The notes under the pieces: generated by a model
What the model saw: the letters and a program-made list of their open reading frames with translations, nothing else
The model's database searches: none
Told to the model about the DNA's origin: nothing
Shown: positions 1 to 10,432 of the stretch, piece after piece
Layout: each line of letters opens with the position of its first letter
Numbering within the stretch: position 1 is the stretch's first letter
Assembly: GCA_010015745.1 (NCBI GenBank)
Contig: ML978209.1
Coordinates: 62,001 to 126,000, forward strand
Origin: Setomelanomma holmii
Lineage: Eukaryota; Ascomycota; Dothideomycetes; Pleosporales; Phaeosphaeriaceae
Direction of reading: 5' to 3'
DNA length: 64,000 bases
Translations under genes and position numbers: made by a program

Positions 1-1175
1 ATGGCAACGCCGTCATCGTCGTTCTTGTACATGATATCGCGGGTAATCTCGATCAGGAAGGAGTCGAGTACGCCCTTGTTCCACTCGGTGAAGACGTCGC
101 CCATCTCCTTGTTGGTCATGCCGAGACCGCGCTTCATGATATCGTACGCCTGTGTCCTGTCAGTCTCCAGCACTTTTCTAATCAGTCATCCGTTCATACC
201 TCGCAAATCAGCTGCATGTCACCGTACTCAATACCGTTGTGGACCATCTTGACGTAGTGGCCAGCACCCTCGTCACCGACCCACTGGCAGCAGGCCTCGC
301 CGTCAGACTTCGCTGAGATGGACTGGAGGACGTCCTATTCTGCCGTCAGCGGTGATATGTGACTTTCTGCCAATTCTCCTACCTTGATGTATGGCCAGGC
401 CTCCTCATTACCACCAGGCATAATGCTAGGGCCGTAGCGAGCTCCCTCCTCTCCACCAGAGACACCACTTCCGACGAAGCGGATGCCCTTCTGAGCGAGG
501 TATTTGGTACGGCGGTTCGTGTCGGGGTAGTGAGAATTGCCTCCGTCGATGATGATGTCGCCCTCCTCGACACCGCCCTCGGTGAGAAGGAGCTCAATGA
601 AGTCATCAACAGGCTTTCCGGCCATGACGAGCATCATCATGCGGCGGGGCTTCTTGAGTTTCGAGACGAACTCCTTAATGGAGTGTGCGCCGACAATCGA
701 TTTGCCCTTGGCCTCTGTCCGACATTAGTCCATTCCAGCTTCAACTGAGACTGACTACGACTCACCATCGTTCAAGAATCGGTCAACCTTGGCAACGCTT
801 ACGTTGTGTTAGAGAAACGGCAGTATTCGCGACAAGATCGATGGCTTACGTTCTGTTGAAAGCAACAACCTGTGAGAATGTTAGTGCTGCAGTTCAGCAA
901 GCATGCCTGGGGGCATTCGTACCGTGAAGCCATGGTCCGCACTAATGGTTGTTAGTACTGCTTATGAAGTCTGCTTTAGGTGAGTAATTGCTTACGCATT
1001 GAGGATCAGGTTCTGGCCCATGACCTGTACATCAACAGTGAGCTGTTGTTCTTCGTGTAGGCTTTCCGATCAGAGTACTCACGGCCAAACCGATCAAACC
1101 GAAGTCACCTTGAAGCTCATTAGTATGTCAATGGTCTATCTGGCCCAAGTCGCGCTCACCAACTGGCTCAGACAT
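1..1175 (-). CDS. gnd1: 6-phosphogluconate dehydrogenase, decarboxylating (3' end cut off by window edge)
   Basis: Third enzyme of the oxidative pentose phosphate pathway: it converts 6-phosphogluconate and NADP+ to ribulose 5-phosphate, CO2 and NADPH in the cytosol. The N-terminal Rossmann motif reads GLIGLAVMGQN, followed by VVAFNRT, the family block DGGNSHYPDTNRR and GSGVSGGEEGARYGPS, then KMVHNGIEYGDMQL. Nine exons are visible (1160-1175, 1083-1108, 996-1024, 923-941, 850-869, 766-797, 383-714, 200-334, 1-149); all phases join. The start ATG (1175-1173) gives MSEPVGDFGLIGLA, as expected for the family; intron 1 carries a perfect TACTAAT branch site. The first six exons are only 16-32 bases long. 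The reading frame runs off position 1, so the C-terminal half is missing from the window, not from the gene. Confidence 0.95.
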
Positions 1176-2620
1176 GACGGCGGTGCTGTGTTGGATTCTG
1201 CTGGAGGTGTATATGGGATCGAGAAAGCTGCAGCGACCTGGCGCGCAACTGTGTGGATGATTGAAGCTGTTAAAAAGCTGTTGGGTGACGGGTGAGGAAG
1301 AGAGGCGCAAATTGGTGGGGGTGCAATGCAGATAAGTAGTTCTCCGACCGGAAGAGTTTGGAAAAGAGAGCGGGGCACTAATGTTGCGTCAAGTGGCTTC
1401 CATGGAGGGAAGCACGAGCCGTTCAGATCCCTACAAACTATTCTAATCCACATAGTAACGGAGAGCAGACTCGGCCGCGGCGGTAACCACATCTAGGTCA
1501 TGACAGTGTTGTCAATTTTACCGTGTAATTGTTTGCTATTTGCCAACATGATTTCTGGGTACCGCGTAGCTGCGTCGAGTTCCCCATCGTACGGCTTGCA
1601 CAGCTCCAGTAAGCTTTGCAGTCATAGCGTACGCCTACGAAGAGCGTTTGAAGACATCCAGCCGATATATCACCATGCAATTTTCGGCTTCTCCTGGGAT
1701 AATGTGTTGCTGCGCAAGAATACCTCCGTCGGACGCGCGCGGAAATGCTTGCCAAAAGCCGCATCCCACTGGTCGCGCTTGCCAGAGGCAGCCCCTCCAT
1801 GTCAGCCTTAACGCCTGATTATGGAAGGAGGGCTGCGTGCAGGGGTCGTCGGACACGCTAAACACCGACGCATCAAAGAACTCTGCGATTTCTGCGACGT
1901 GACATCCTTGAATTAAGAGATATAGTTAGGTGTATTTGTTGAAGTTCTGAATGCGCACATAAGCGCACTTGAGATGTGCAGACGGAGCCGAACCTCTGAC
2001 GTTCCGCCGCGACGGCTAGTTAGCTAATCACGTGGGCCTCCCGCGCCACGAGCACAGAACTTTCGGTGCCAAGCCGCTCCTCCATCGACTCACCCAACAA
2101 ATGATAACAACGTCAACACATTATTGACGCAGCCCTGCGGCAATTACTTTCTTCGCCGGCCCGCTATCCCACACTACTCTCTCAAACGCCGACCAGACGT
2201 CACCCACGCGCTCTATCTGCGACACAGCCCCCTTCGACGCAACAAGAAAGACTTGTCAGCGCCCTGCTGCGTAGTCAGCATATTGTCACCAAACTGCACC
2301 TCGACCGCGGCTCTAGCACTCGACTGCACCGCACATACCCTTTCACCACTGGTCATTCACCCAGCATTCGTGTGACACGCCCTTGACCCACATTGATAGT
2401 CGCCTCTGCCTCACCTATCGATCGACAATCTCGCCGTTCGCGCCCGCGTTCACATTCGCGACACGAGTTCTCCTAGCCTATTGCCACAGCACGCGCGACC
2501 TTTCCCCAACATTGCGACCTACTACAGCAGGAGCGCGAACTCGATCAGCTTCTGGTTAAGTCATCACTTCACTGAGATTACCCTGAACTGACGTGCAGTT
2601 CCTATCTCAATATTGCAAGC
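1176..2620. other. Divergent intergenic region upstream of gnd1 and the RBM42-like gene
   Basis: The region separates two divergent start codons. It holds ORFs of up to about 118 codons on both strands, but none resembles a known protein or has convincing codon use. The right third (about 2040-2600) is C-rich and is probably promoter and 5' leader of the RBM42-like gene. No RNA gene or repeat was seen. Confidence 0.6.
2555..2598 (+). other. Probable intron in the 5' leader of the RBM42-like gene
   Basis: A GT donor (GTTAAG) at 2555, a CTGAC branch-like site and a GTGCAG acceptor ending at 2598 enclose 44 bases, the usual intron size here, about 22 bases before the start codon at 2621. No transcript is available, so this is an inference. 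Confidence 0.4.
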
Positions 2621-3598
2621 ATGCAGCCGCACCACTCACTTCCAGCTCGTCCGCCTCCAACGACCTACTCAGCTCCACCCTCGAGACCTGGTAACGCCGG
2701 TGCCAGAGCTTCGGGCACTTCGTCGGCATTTGCTGGCTTCACACCGCGCTCCGTGGTCGCGCAGGCGCCTCCGCAAGCGTCGGCTGCACCGGTCATGTAC
2801 TCGCAAGCCCCAGTGAGCACCCCACACCAAGCTACTGCATATCCGACCAGCAATACTTACTACGACAACTCATATCCAGCCTACGCGGCTGCCCCCCTAG
2901 CGTCCTTCTCTGGTGCCCCGCCCATGAACCGAGGCTTTGGTGGCACTTATGATCCCGAAGAAGAAGCAAGAATTGCAGAGTGGAACAGCGCATACAACAG
3001 GGACGATGCAAATGCAAAGAAGAACAACGCCAATGTTGGTGCACGCACCGAAACAGTCGCTACCCCAGATGCCGAGCCTGCCTTGACAGCCGACGGCAAG
3101 CGAAAGACGGTCGTCCGCGAGGGAGGCGGAAAGACTTGGGAAGATACTACACTGCTCGAGTGGGACCCTATGCACCCACGACTGTTTATCGGCAACCTTG
3201 CTGGTGAGGTGACGGACGACTCGTTGCACAAGGCCTTCTCCAAGTATCCTTCCTTGGTGAAGTCGCGCGTCGTACGCGACAAGAAATCCACCAAAAGCAA
3301 GAGCTACGGCTTCGTCAGCTTCTCTGACACTGACGACTACTTCCGAGCCTTCAAGGAGATGAATGGCAAGTATATTGGCAGCCATCCAGTTACGATCAAG
3401 CGAGCAACTTCTGAAGTCAAGGCTATCACAAAGAAGGAAGACAAGCACCAGAACCATGGAAGAAATAACAAGAACAAAAACCAGACGAACCGGCCGAACA
3501 TTATCGCTGCGGCTCCTGTTGCTCCCAACCCAGTCGCCTTCATTCCCCGGGGTGTGCAGAAGAAGGGCAAGTCGGGCGCTCCAAGGGTTCTTGGTTGA
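2621..3598 (+). CDS. RBM42-like RNA-binding protein with a single RRM
   Basis: A 325-residue protein in one coding exon. The first ~100 residues are Pro/Ala/Ser-rich and disordered. Around residues 110-140 there is an acidic/charged segment (YDPEEEARIAEWNSAY), then one RRM at about residues 186-265 with RNP2 LFIGNL and RNP1 KSYGFVSF, and a basic Lys/Asn-rich tail with a Gly/Lys end. The RRM and the linker WEDTTLLEWDPMHPRLFIGNL resemble the RBM42 family, which binds RNA and is linked to splicing in animals and plants. The specific role in this fungus is not known. The start ATG lies just after a predicted leader intron; there is no upstream in-frame ATG nearby. Confidence 0.88.
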   Translation: MQPHHSLPARPPPTTYSAPPSRPGNAGARASGTSSAFAGFTPRSVVAQAPPQASAAPVMYSQAPVSTPHQATAYPTSNTYYDNSYPAYAAAPLASFSGAPPMNRGFGGTYDPEEEARIAEWNSAYNRDDANAKKNNANVGARTETVATPDAEPALTADGKRKTVVREGGGKTWEDTTLLEWDPMHPRLFIGNLAGEVTDDSLHKAFSKYPSLVKSRVVRDKKSTKSKSYGFVSFSDTDDYFRAFKEMNGKYIGSHPVTIKRATSEVKAITKKEDKHQNHGRNNKNKNQTNRPNIIAAAPVAPNPVAFIPRGVQKKGKSGAPRVLG

Positions 3599-4316
3599 AT
3601 TATCGATCTCCTTGCCGTTTGCCCGTGGTAGCACTATGCTATACATATGTTCATGGGTCCAATCTTTGGGCGTCACTTAACGTTGGCGGACAGTTCTTGT
3701 GTACATTTCTTACAGCTTTTCTTTGGTCTTGTCAATTCGACGGAGCGATCTGGCGACAACTTATTGGTATGGATGTTAGATCTGGGACGGTGAACGAGGG
3801 GCGTAATGAATGGAGACATTCCTCGGGTCTTGCGACCCTGCGAAAGGTGTGAATTCGAGCTTGGGCGCTCCGAAGCTTGCGATTCCAGCGCCTTCTAATG
3901 GCTTTCGTTGAGAACTAGAGACATGGAAGTCGATGGCTGCGTCACATATAGGGTGAGGCACATGGTGGGTTTCTTCGAGGAGGAGAGAACAGCTTCGCTA
4001 GCCTCACATTTGGGAAACAAGGCACCTGCACCTTTGGACACTCACAATTCAGACCTTAACGTCTCCAATCTCGTCAGTCAATGTATATTCTTTGCAATCT
4101 TACGAACACTGCCAGCCAGTACCAGTAACGTATGAACGCTAGGCAGCTTTCGATGTTGATGGCTTTCACTCCGCCTCCCATTTGGCAGCCGCGGTACGTG
4201 ACTGCAGCTGCAGGCGGCTTCGCCTCAACTCAGCCTTGGGGACATCTTCTCGAGAAAATCTCTAAGTGTCCTACACATCACTTATGAACTTGAGAGGATG
4301 TCCTGGTGCTTCCTGC
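3599..4316. other. Intergenic region, no gene seen
   Basis: 3' flank of the RBM42-like gene and 5' flank of the next plus-strand gene. The small ORFs here have no recognisable features and I see no repeats or RNA genes. Confidence 0.6.
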
Positions 4317-6389
4317 ATGGAGCCTTTGAGCATCACGGCGAGCGTGGTACGTGTATCGCCATCACGAGGCTTAGCAGGGTAGGCGCTGACAGCAAGGCAG
4401 CTTCGCATCACGGGTAGCTGCGTAGGGGCCGCGAAAACTTCATGGGATATCCGCACCGCATGGAAGCTCGCACCGGCCACTGCCTCCACGCTGTGTTCGC
4501 AAGTCAAGCTTACCGCCGCTTCGCTCTCGCAGATCCAAGCGCTGCTGCTGCTGCAGGATTCGGACGTCCTGCGTGATAAGCCGGATCCCAGGGACACGTT
4601 CGATACCACTTTGACGAGTTGCTTGGTGCTGTCAACATGGCTTGAGAAGATCATGCTAAAGATTACCAAAGGCATTCTTGACGTTAGCAAGGCGACATGG
4701 AAGGCCAAGTTCCAGACGCTTTGGAATGAACACGAGGTCAAAGAGCTGTCTGAGCAGCTTACCACGCAGCAAGGCGGTATCAGTGTGCTAGTCGGTCTTC
4801 TCCAAATGTACATGTAGTCTTTCCATATTTATTCAATACATCACCGCGCCCAGTGACTTCTGGATGGGAGCGCGGGACCGCTCTGCACGTATGTCGCAGA
4901 CAGACTTTGTCTTCATCTTCTGAGATGATGTCATTGAAGAGAATCACGAGATATGTTGCTACACAGCCAGATGAATCGTACTGTGGCAATTACCGCATCG
5001 ATAGCTGACAGTCGAGATGAAGGAACTCGATATCCGAGATTAGGCGAATGATCCATCGCCATGACGCTCTGATTCGAGAAATTGCCAAGGATACCAGGGC
5101 ACTTCGAAGAACACATGCGATCGATGCGCCGGCGTCGATCTTCAGCACAGATGATGACACCCGCAGTGGGCTCAGTCAGCTCAAGGATATTGAGCAAGAC
5201 AACACGTTCGAGACTGTTATACTTAGCTCCAAGGTGTATTCCCAAGCAGTCGCAGGCATCCTTGGCTCCAAGTCCGATGGGGCAAGCAGCACGCACATCA
5301 GAACCCCAGGCCGGCGCAGGAGCTGGAGCTTGGAAAGAGAGATCACCAATGGCACAACAACTGTCGAGGCTAAAGACACACTTATAGCACCCAAGCATCA
5401 GCGCAGCGGAAGCTTGAGCAAAGACCGCATTCCACAACGAGTCATAACGAAGTCAAAGCAGCAGCAGACTCAGTCTAGCGTGTCGGGTATTTCTTCCATC
5501 AATAATCCTGAGTTACTTGCGACCGTGGAAGACACAATCAAGCGGCTCATTCTGCCCGATATCAACGCATTGAAAGAGAAGGAATTTAAAGCCCGCATCC
5601 AGCCCATTGACTGGCCAGAAGACCCTGCGCAAGGGACTATCTCCGAGGCAAAAGAGCTAGTGTTGCATGATCCACAATTGAGAACGACTTTTGAAAGATT
5701 GGGCATTTTTGATGTTGCTGCTCGTTCTAAACTCGACCACGTAGCGCAACGGAATGAAGAAATCAGTCTCCAGAACGGTCAATGGATAACTAAGATCAAG
5801 AAATGTTCAGATTGGCAGTATGAAGGAGAAATTCAATCAGACTTGCCAGATATACCCAGCCTGCGGGGACGGTTTGATCGTAATAAGGTCTTCCCACATT
5901 TGGACTGCGGCAACCCCTGAAAGCGCTTGCTTCGATAGACATTCAAGATCTTGAAAGTAAGAGCTCCTTGACGTTTAGGGAACTCGAGTTTCTTGAGATT
6001 AAAGTAAGTGAGCTAAGTTCTACATGACCTATTCACTCTAATCCGACATCTAGTACATACAGCACCGATGTGTTTGGTTGGCAACGTTGCAGAAGAAGGA
6101 TGAAACACAAGATCGGGAGGAAGGCTATTTTTGGATTTGCAATCTCAAGTTCGACAGTGTGCTGGAAACAGACATTGACCGAGTCCTCCGGTATTTTTCG
6201 TGTCCTATACCGGGCCTGTCTTCAGTCAAAGATATTGACAGAGTTCGCAAATTTGTGAAGAGAGGTAGTCGGAAAAGAGAGTACTGGGCACTTGTGGCAC
6301 ATTGTAGTTCGTTGGAAGAGCTGAGATTTGTAGCACAGATGCGCAGGGAATCGCATGAGGCAAACTGGAGAAAGAAGAGGAGAACATGA
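4317..6389 (+). CDS. Protein with fungal STAND/ankyrin-type N-terminal domain, no effector domain recognised
   Basis: The predicted start MEPLSITASV is the hallmark opening of a large fungal family whose N-terminal helical domain is usually attached to NACHT, ankyrin or similar modules. Exon 2 continues with the family blocks ASLSQIQALLLLQ and FDTTLTSCLVLSTWLEKIM; exon 3 carries ALIREIAKDTRALRRTH and a segment ending SSKVYSQAV. Five exons fit in phase: 4317-4346, 4401-4807, 5044-5879, 5939-6003 and 6054-6389, giving 557 residues. The second intron (4808-5043, 236 bases) is long for this genome and may hide another small exon. The C-terminal half (charged, with WPEDPAQGTISEAKEL and a Lys/Arg-rich end) matches nothing I know: no P-loop or ankyrin repeats. 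In other family members this domain is thought to serve signalling or heterokaryon recognition; function here is unknown. Confidence 0.6.
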
Positions 6390-6881
6390 AAGAAGTAGCA
6401 CGATCTGATATACTGTTGAGAAGGCATGTAGTATGATTGAAAAGCATCAGATCAATTAAGTGTCGATTCATTCTTAGACAGTGGCTCAGATTGGCAGCTC
6501 ATACTATTACTTTCTCCCCATGCATATACGTATATATCTCAGATTTTACATTCAACAATGCTGGGGTGCCCCACCAAAACACTAAAAGGTCGTCAGTTCG
6601 TTATGGAACTGAGATCACGTTTTAGACAGTCTTCCGATCTTTTCCCAACATTTGGACAAATGGCTAGGTTGATCTTTGTCCTACTTTCGATATATCAATG
6701 TCTCATGTCTAGACTCACATCGGCACGCGGAGTCACCAAGATGTGCGTTCGAATCCAGGCCGGACTTGGCTGACCTCGTGTTTAGAAGACACGACATGAC
6801 GAACTCAGTAAGCTAGATTCTGCTAGAAATTTGCGGAAAGGCAGAAGCGAGAGCAATGGTCACATCTCGCACTGGGTCGCT
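6390..6881. other. Intergenic region between converging genes, no gene seen
   Basis: 3' flanks of two genes. A GTTCGAATCC string at about 6727-6736 recalls a tRNA T-arm, but no stem or A-box can be drawn around it. Confidence 0.55.
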
Positions 6882-7955
6882 CTACTGCAAAGGTTGACGA
6901 AGAACCACTTTCCCAAACCCTCTCCCTTCTCCACCAACCTTAACAACCTCCCTCAACGCATCCTCCGCAGACCTACCCAACACATCCACGACAGGGAGTT
7001 CAAACCCCTTCCCATAATTCTCAACAGCCCATTGCAAACCCTTCCAAGCCCTCTTATGTCTTTCCGGCTCAGAAGGCAAAGTAATCGTCGAGGGCGCCGT
7101 AGGAGGCTTAATCCGCCACCCATTCCTCGTCGTAGCTAATGGCATCTGAACTCCACCATCAAATCTTGTCACACACGCCACCACGGCATCCGAATTCTTA
7201 ACGCACTTCATCATCTGATCTGACGTTCGCGGCGGCGCAAAACTCCCCACTGCATCTAGAGCAAGTGTGATCGGACCTTGACCGAGCGCCTGAACCGCGG
7301 TCTCGATATCAGTTTCCACGCTGGAAGATGCGTAGTCAAAGCACTGCGTTGCACCCAAGCTTTTAAGCAGGTCATGACGCTTGGGCGATGCAGTGACGAG
7401 GATGTTCGTGCACCCACTCGCTCGGAGGAATTGCACTGTACATATTCCTACACTACTTGATGCGCCCCAGACAAGAATCGGCTTCGTGAAAGTAGCTCCG
7501 TCACTGGGTAAAGGAAGCTTGAAGAGATTGAACACCGTGTCCGCAGCTGTCATCGTCACGACTGTCAGTGCGGCGGCGTGCGCTTCGGGAAGATTGGGTG
7601 GGACTTTGAAGAGGTCTTGCTCGGGACACGCGAGTCGCGACTGGTGAGTGCCGTGTTTGCTTGGTCGATCAATTCCAGACGGTGTGTAGCCTGCGACGAT
7701 GTCTCCGATGGCGAAGTGCGAGACGGGAGGCGTGGAGAGGACGCGGCCGCAGAAGTCATAGCCCATGACGGTGGAGTGGATGCCGAGTGTGTAGTGTTTG
7801 GTGTCTGCAGGGTTGACGCCTGAGTAGAGGGTTTCTATCAGGAGTTCGTTGGGCGCAAGAGGTTCGTGTTGTACGGTTGAGCGGATGGAGTGGTTGCCGG
7901 GCTCGTCGGTGTAGAGTGCTTTTGCGGAAGTGGAGGCCATGTTTGTAGATTGCAC
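6882..7955 (-). CDS. Zinc-independent medium-chain (MDR) oxidoreductase, enoyl reductase/quinone oxidoreductase type
   Basis: A 357-residue single-exon protein. The N-terminal GroES-like fold includes the MDR block LIETLYSGVNPADTKH and VMGYDFCGRVL; the cofactor fold has ILVWGASSSVGICTVQFLRA, the NADPH-binding AxxGxxG-type loop of zinc-free MDR enzymes. The catalytic zinc ligands of alcohol dehydrogenases are absent. It ends FGKVVLRQPLQ, as in trans-acting enoyl reductase-like proteins (ToxD/LovC relatives). It probably reduces an activated double bond or quinone with NADPH; the substrate cannot be told. No polyketide synthase is nearby, so a role in secondary metabolism is not supported. A second ATG five codons downstream (MASTSAKAL) is an equally good start. 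Confidence 0.85.
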   Translation of the reverse strand: MQSTNMASTSAKALYTDEPGNHSIRSTVQHEPLAPNELLIETLYSGVNPADTKHYTLGIHSTVMGYDFCGRVLSTPPVSHFAIGDIVAGYTPSGIDRPSKHGTHQSRLACPEQDLFKVPPNLPEAHAAALTVVTMTAADTVFNLFKLPLPSDGATFTKPILVWGASSSVGICTVQFLRASGCTNILVTASPKRHDLLKSLGATQCFDYASSSVETDIETAVQALGQGPITLALDAVGSFAPPRTSDQMMKCVKNSDAVVACVTRFDGGVQMPLATTRNGWRIKPPTAPSTITLPSEPERHKRAWKGLQWAVENYGKGFELPVVDVLGRSAEDALREVVKVGGEGRGFGKVVLRQPLQ

Positions 7956-8217
7956 TGAGTGTAAGGTAGAGAGAAGTCAAAGGCGAGAAGGACTGGGAAG
8001 AGGAATTAAGTTCGTGATGAGATACATGTTTAATAAGTCCATAACCAGCATAGTTTTCTTGAAGTATGGTGAATGATCGGCGGATTCGTTCGGATTCCTA
8101 GGCCTCCGCTACTCCACATTCCGCATTGATGTCGGGCCCTCGCACATCATTCTCTCCGATCATATGATCTAGATACTCCTCGGATGCCTCAGAGCATGCT
8201 TCCACTCCCAAACACTC

Positions 8218-8541
8218 TCAATTCAGACATCCTTCAATCGCCTTCCTAACCTCCTTCACCCTCGCCCCGGTCACTCCCTCCTGAATATCCCCATCTTTGA
8301 AAACGCTAAACGTCGGCATCTGACTGACACCCAGTTCCTGTGCGATATCCTCACACTCCTCGACATCATACGTGTAGAACTTAACATCCGGATATTCGGC
8401 CACCATTTTGGCGACCTCGGGTGCAATGACTTTGCAGTTTTGACACCATGTTGCCGTGCCCTCGAGGATGGTGACGCCCTCGTACATGACAGCTTTGAGG
8501 TACTCGGCTTTGGAGTGCAGGGTGGGGATGTCGGGGGACAT
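8218..8541 (-). CDS. Thioredoxin with atypical CQNC active site
   Basis: A 107-residue thioredoxin fold from MSPDIPTLHSK to the stop. The redox motif is WCQNCK instead of the usual WCGPCK, followed by the conserved cis-Pro block VSQMPTFSVFKDG. The length fits a cytosolic thioredoxin exactly from the ATG at 8541. The frame stays open upstream to 8610 (23 more residues), so an N-terminally extended form is possible but not needed. A changed CxxC pair alters redox potential in characterised thioredoxins; what it does here is inference. The fold and function as a disulfide reductase are well supported. Confidence 0.88.
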   Translation of the reverse strand: MSPDIPTLHSKAEYLKAVMYEGVTILEGTATWCQNCKVIAPEVAKMVAEYPDVKFYTYDVEECEDIAQELGVSQMPTFSVFKDGDIQEGVTGARVKEVRKAIEGCLN

Positions 8542-9168
8542 TGTGGTGGCTTGTGTGAGAGAGGTTATGCGAGTGTAGTTGGAATTTACGAATCGCTGCG
8601 GTTGACCCAATATTTGTGTTGGCTTTATCGTACTTCTCTTGAGATAGATGATGCTGACCTCGGGAGCGGAGTTGGAGATGGGTGAAGGGAGCTACGTCAT
8701 ACATGCCTGTTTTGGTAAGGCCATCGTAGTCGGCTCATCAGCTCTAATTTAGAGCTCATACGATCTCAACCATCGCGAACGTACTTTTACACTGTTGTTT
8801 AGAAGCGAGACCTTGCATTTAATATCTTCGATGGAGCAGCAACGTGGAGTCATTTGTCAATGGCCGGTGACCCTTAAGCGGCACCCCGTCACGCGTGACT
8901 ACTACAAGGAAAGATAGGTCGGATCTTGACGAAGGAATACATATCGACGACTACTTGGAGAATTAGGGATAGATATGAGACACCGTCGCTTTCTACCCAC
9001 TAAGAGACCTGATTCTGTCCAAACCGCAGTCAAATCTGCGAGACAGTGTCAGCATAGCAATGTTTTGAGATGTCCAAATGCGGCCTAGTTTGGTCCGTAT
9101 TGGCTCCCCGCGCAGCTACCACAAAATTCTCCATTGGGTAAGTCACCAGCATCAACGCAACAACAAAC
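8542..9168. other. Divergent intergenic region between thioredoxin and dihydroorotase
   Basis: Shared upstream region of two divergent genes. No ORF of interest, RNA gene or repeat seen. Confidence 0.6.
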
Positions 9169-10432
9169 ATGGGTTTCACTCAAGTGAACGAGATTGAACT
9201 ACCGGCGGCGTTCGATGCCCACGTGCACTTGCGCGATGGGGAGATGTCACAACTCGTTACACCTACGATTCGCAAGGGTGGTGTCAATCAGGTGTATGTT
9301 ATGGTAAGCTAGTATCCTTGTATGGTCTCATGCTGTCACAATTGTCGCTTTGCTACTCCCATCACATTGCCTCATCAGATTGAGTCTTCGTACAAATCTA
9401 ATTCAGACAGCCAAATCTTGTTCCACCTGTTACGACTGTGCAGCAGAGTCTCGAGTATCGGGACAGGCTGCGAGCCATTGAGCCCAATGTCGACTATCTC
9501 ATGTCACTCTACCTCCACGATTCAATCACTCCAGAAGTCATTCGCGAGGCAAAGAAAGCAGGTATCACAGGAGTGAAGTCATATCCAGCTGGTGTCACTA
9601 CAGTAAGGACGGTTCTTCGCTGCATGAGTACACTCTTTAACCAACACAGAACTCATCATCTGGCGTTCTGGACTACGAGTCGTTCTACCCTGTCTTCGCG
9701 GAAATGGAGAAGCAAAATATGCTCCTCAATCTCCACGGCGAAGTGCCGTCCACACCAGCACATGCCCACACTTCAAGCACCAAAGATAGCAACGCTATCA
9801 CCGTCTTGAACGCTGAGCCAGCTTTCTTACCGACCTTCAAGTCACTTCATGAGCGCTTCCCAAAGCTCCGCATCATCCTAGAGCACTGCAGTACCGCCGC
9901 CGCACTCGAAACAGTCCGCGCATGCGGGCCCACAGTCGCCGGCACCATCACTGCGCATCATCTCTCACTCATCATCGACGACTGGGCCGGCGACCCGTTC
10001 TGCTTCTGCAAACCTGTTGCAAAGACACCTGAAGATCGCGATGCACTACTCCGAGCTGTGGTGCGCAGCAATGGACGCTTCTTCCTAGGCACAGATTCCG
10101 CACCTCACGATCGTGGCAAGAAGCGCGGCGAAGATAAAGTCGCAGCTGGTGTCTTCACGCAGCCGTATGCGTTGGGGTATGTACTTGATGCATTGGAGAA
10201 GGGTGTGGAGCGTGGAGTCATCAAAGAGGAAGAAGTCAGTCAGGAAACACTTGAAGGCTTCTTTGGTGCTTGGGGTCGCAAGTTCTACCAAGTCACCCAC
10301 TCACGAAGCGAGAAAGTCGTCCTGAAGAAAGGAGGAGCGAAGATCACCTCCTTGCTAGAAAACCAAGGGGTAAGCGTTAGCGTCGTACCCTTCCGTAAAG
10401 GCGAGCAAACTTGGAGCGTACAATGGAAGTAA
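9169..10432 (+). CDS. URA4: Dihydroorotase
   Basis: Third step of pyrimidine synthesis: cyclises N-carbamoyl-L-aspartate to dihydroorotate, in the cytosol. Three exons in phase: 9169-9303, 9411-9602 and 9650-10432, 369 residues. Zinc-ligand motifs of the amidohydrolase fold are present: DAHVHLRDG near the N-terminus, the lysine that is carbamylated in the family (GVKSYPAGVTT), LLNLHGE, LEHCSTAAAL, and the final Asp in GTDSAPH. The sequence is the short PyrC/URA4 class found in bacteria and fungi, separate from the CAD-type multienzyme. The start follows directly from the conserved N-terminal HxH block, and intron boundaries are standard GTAAG/CAG or GTAAG/ACAG. Confidence 0.95.

Noticed and set aside
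6660..6790. Possible tRNA (GTTCGAATCC string like a T-arm)
   Set aside because: No 5-base T-stem, acceptor stem or A-box can be drawn around it.
6882..10432. Secondary-metabolite cluster around the MDR enoyl-reductase-like gene
   Set aside because: Neighbours are thioredoxin and dihydroorotase; no polyketide or peptide synthase, regulator or tailoring enzyme is adjacent.
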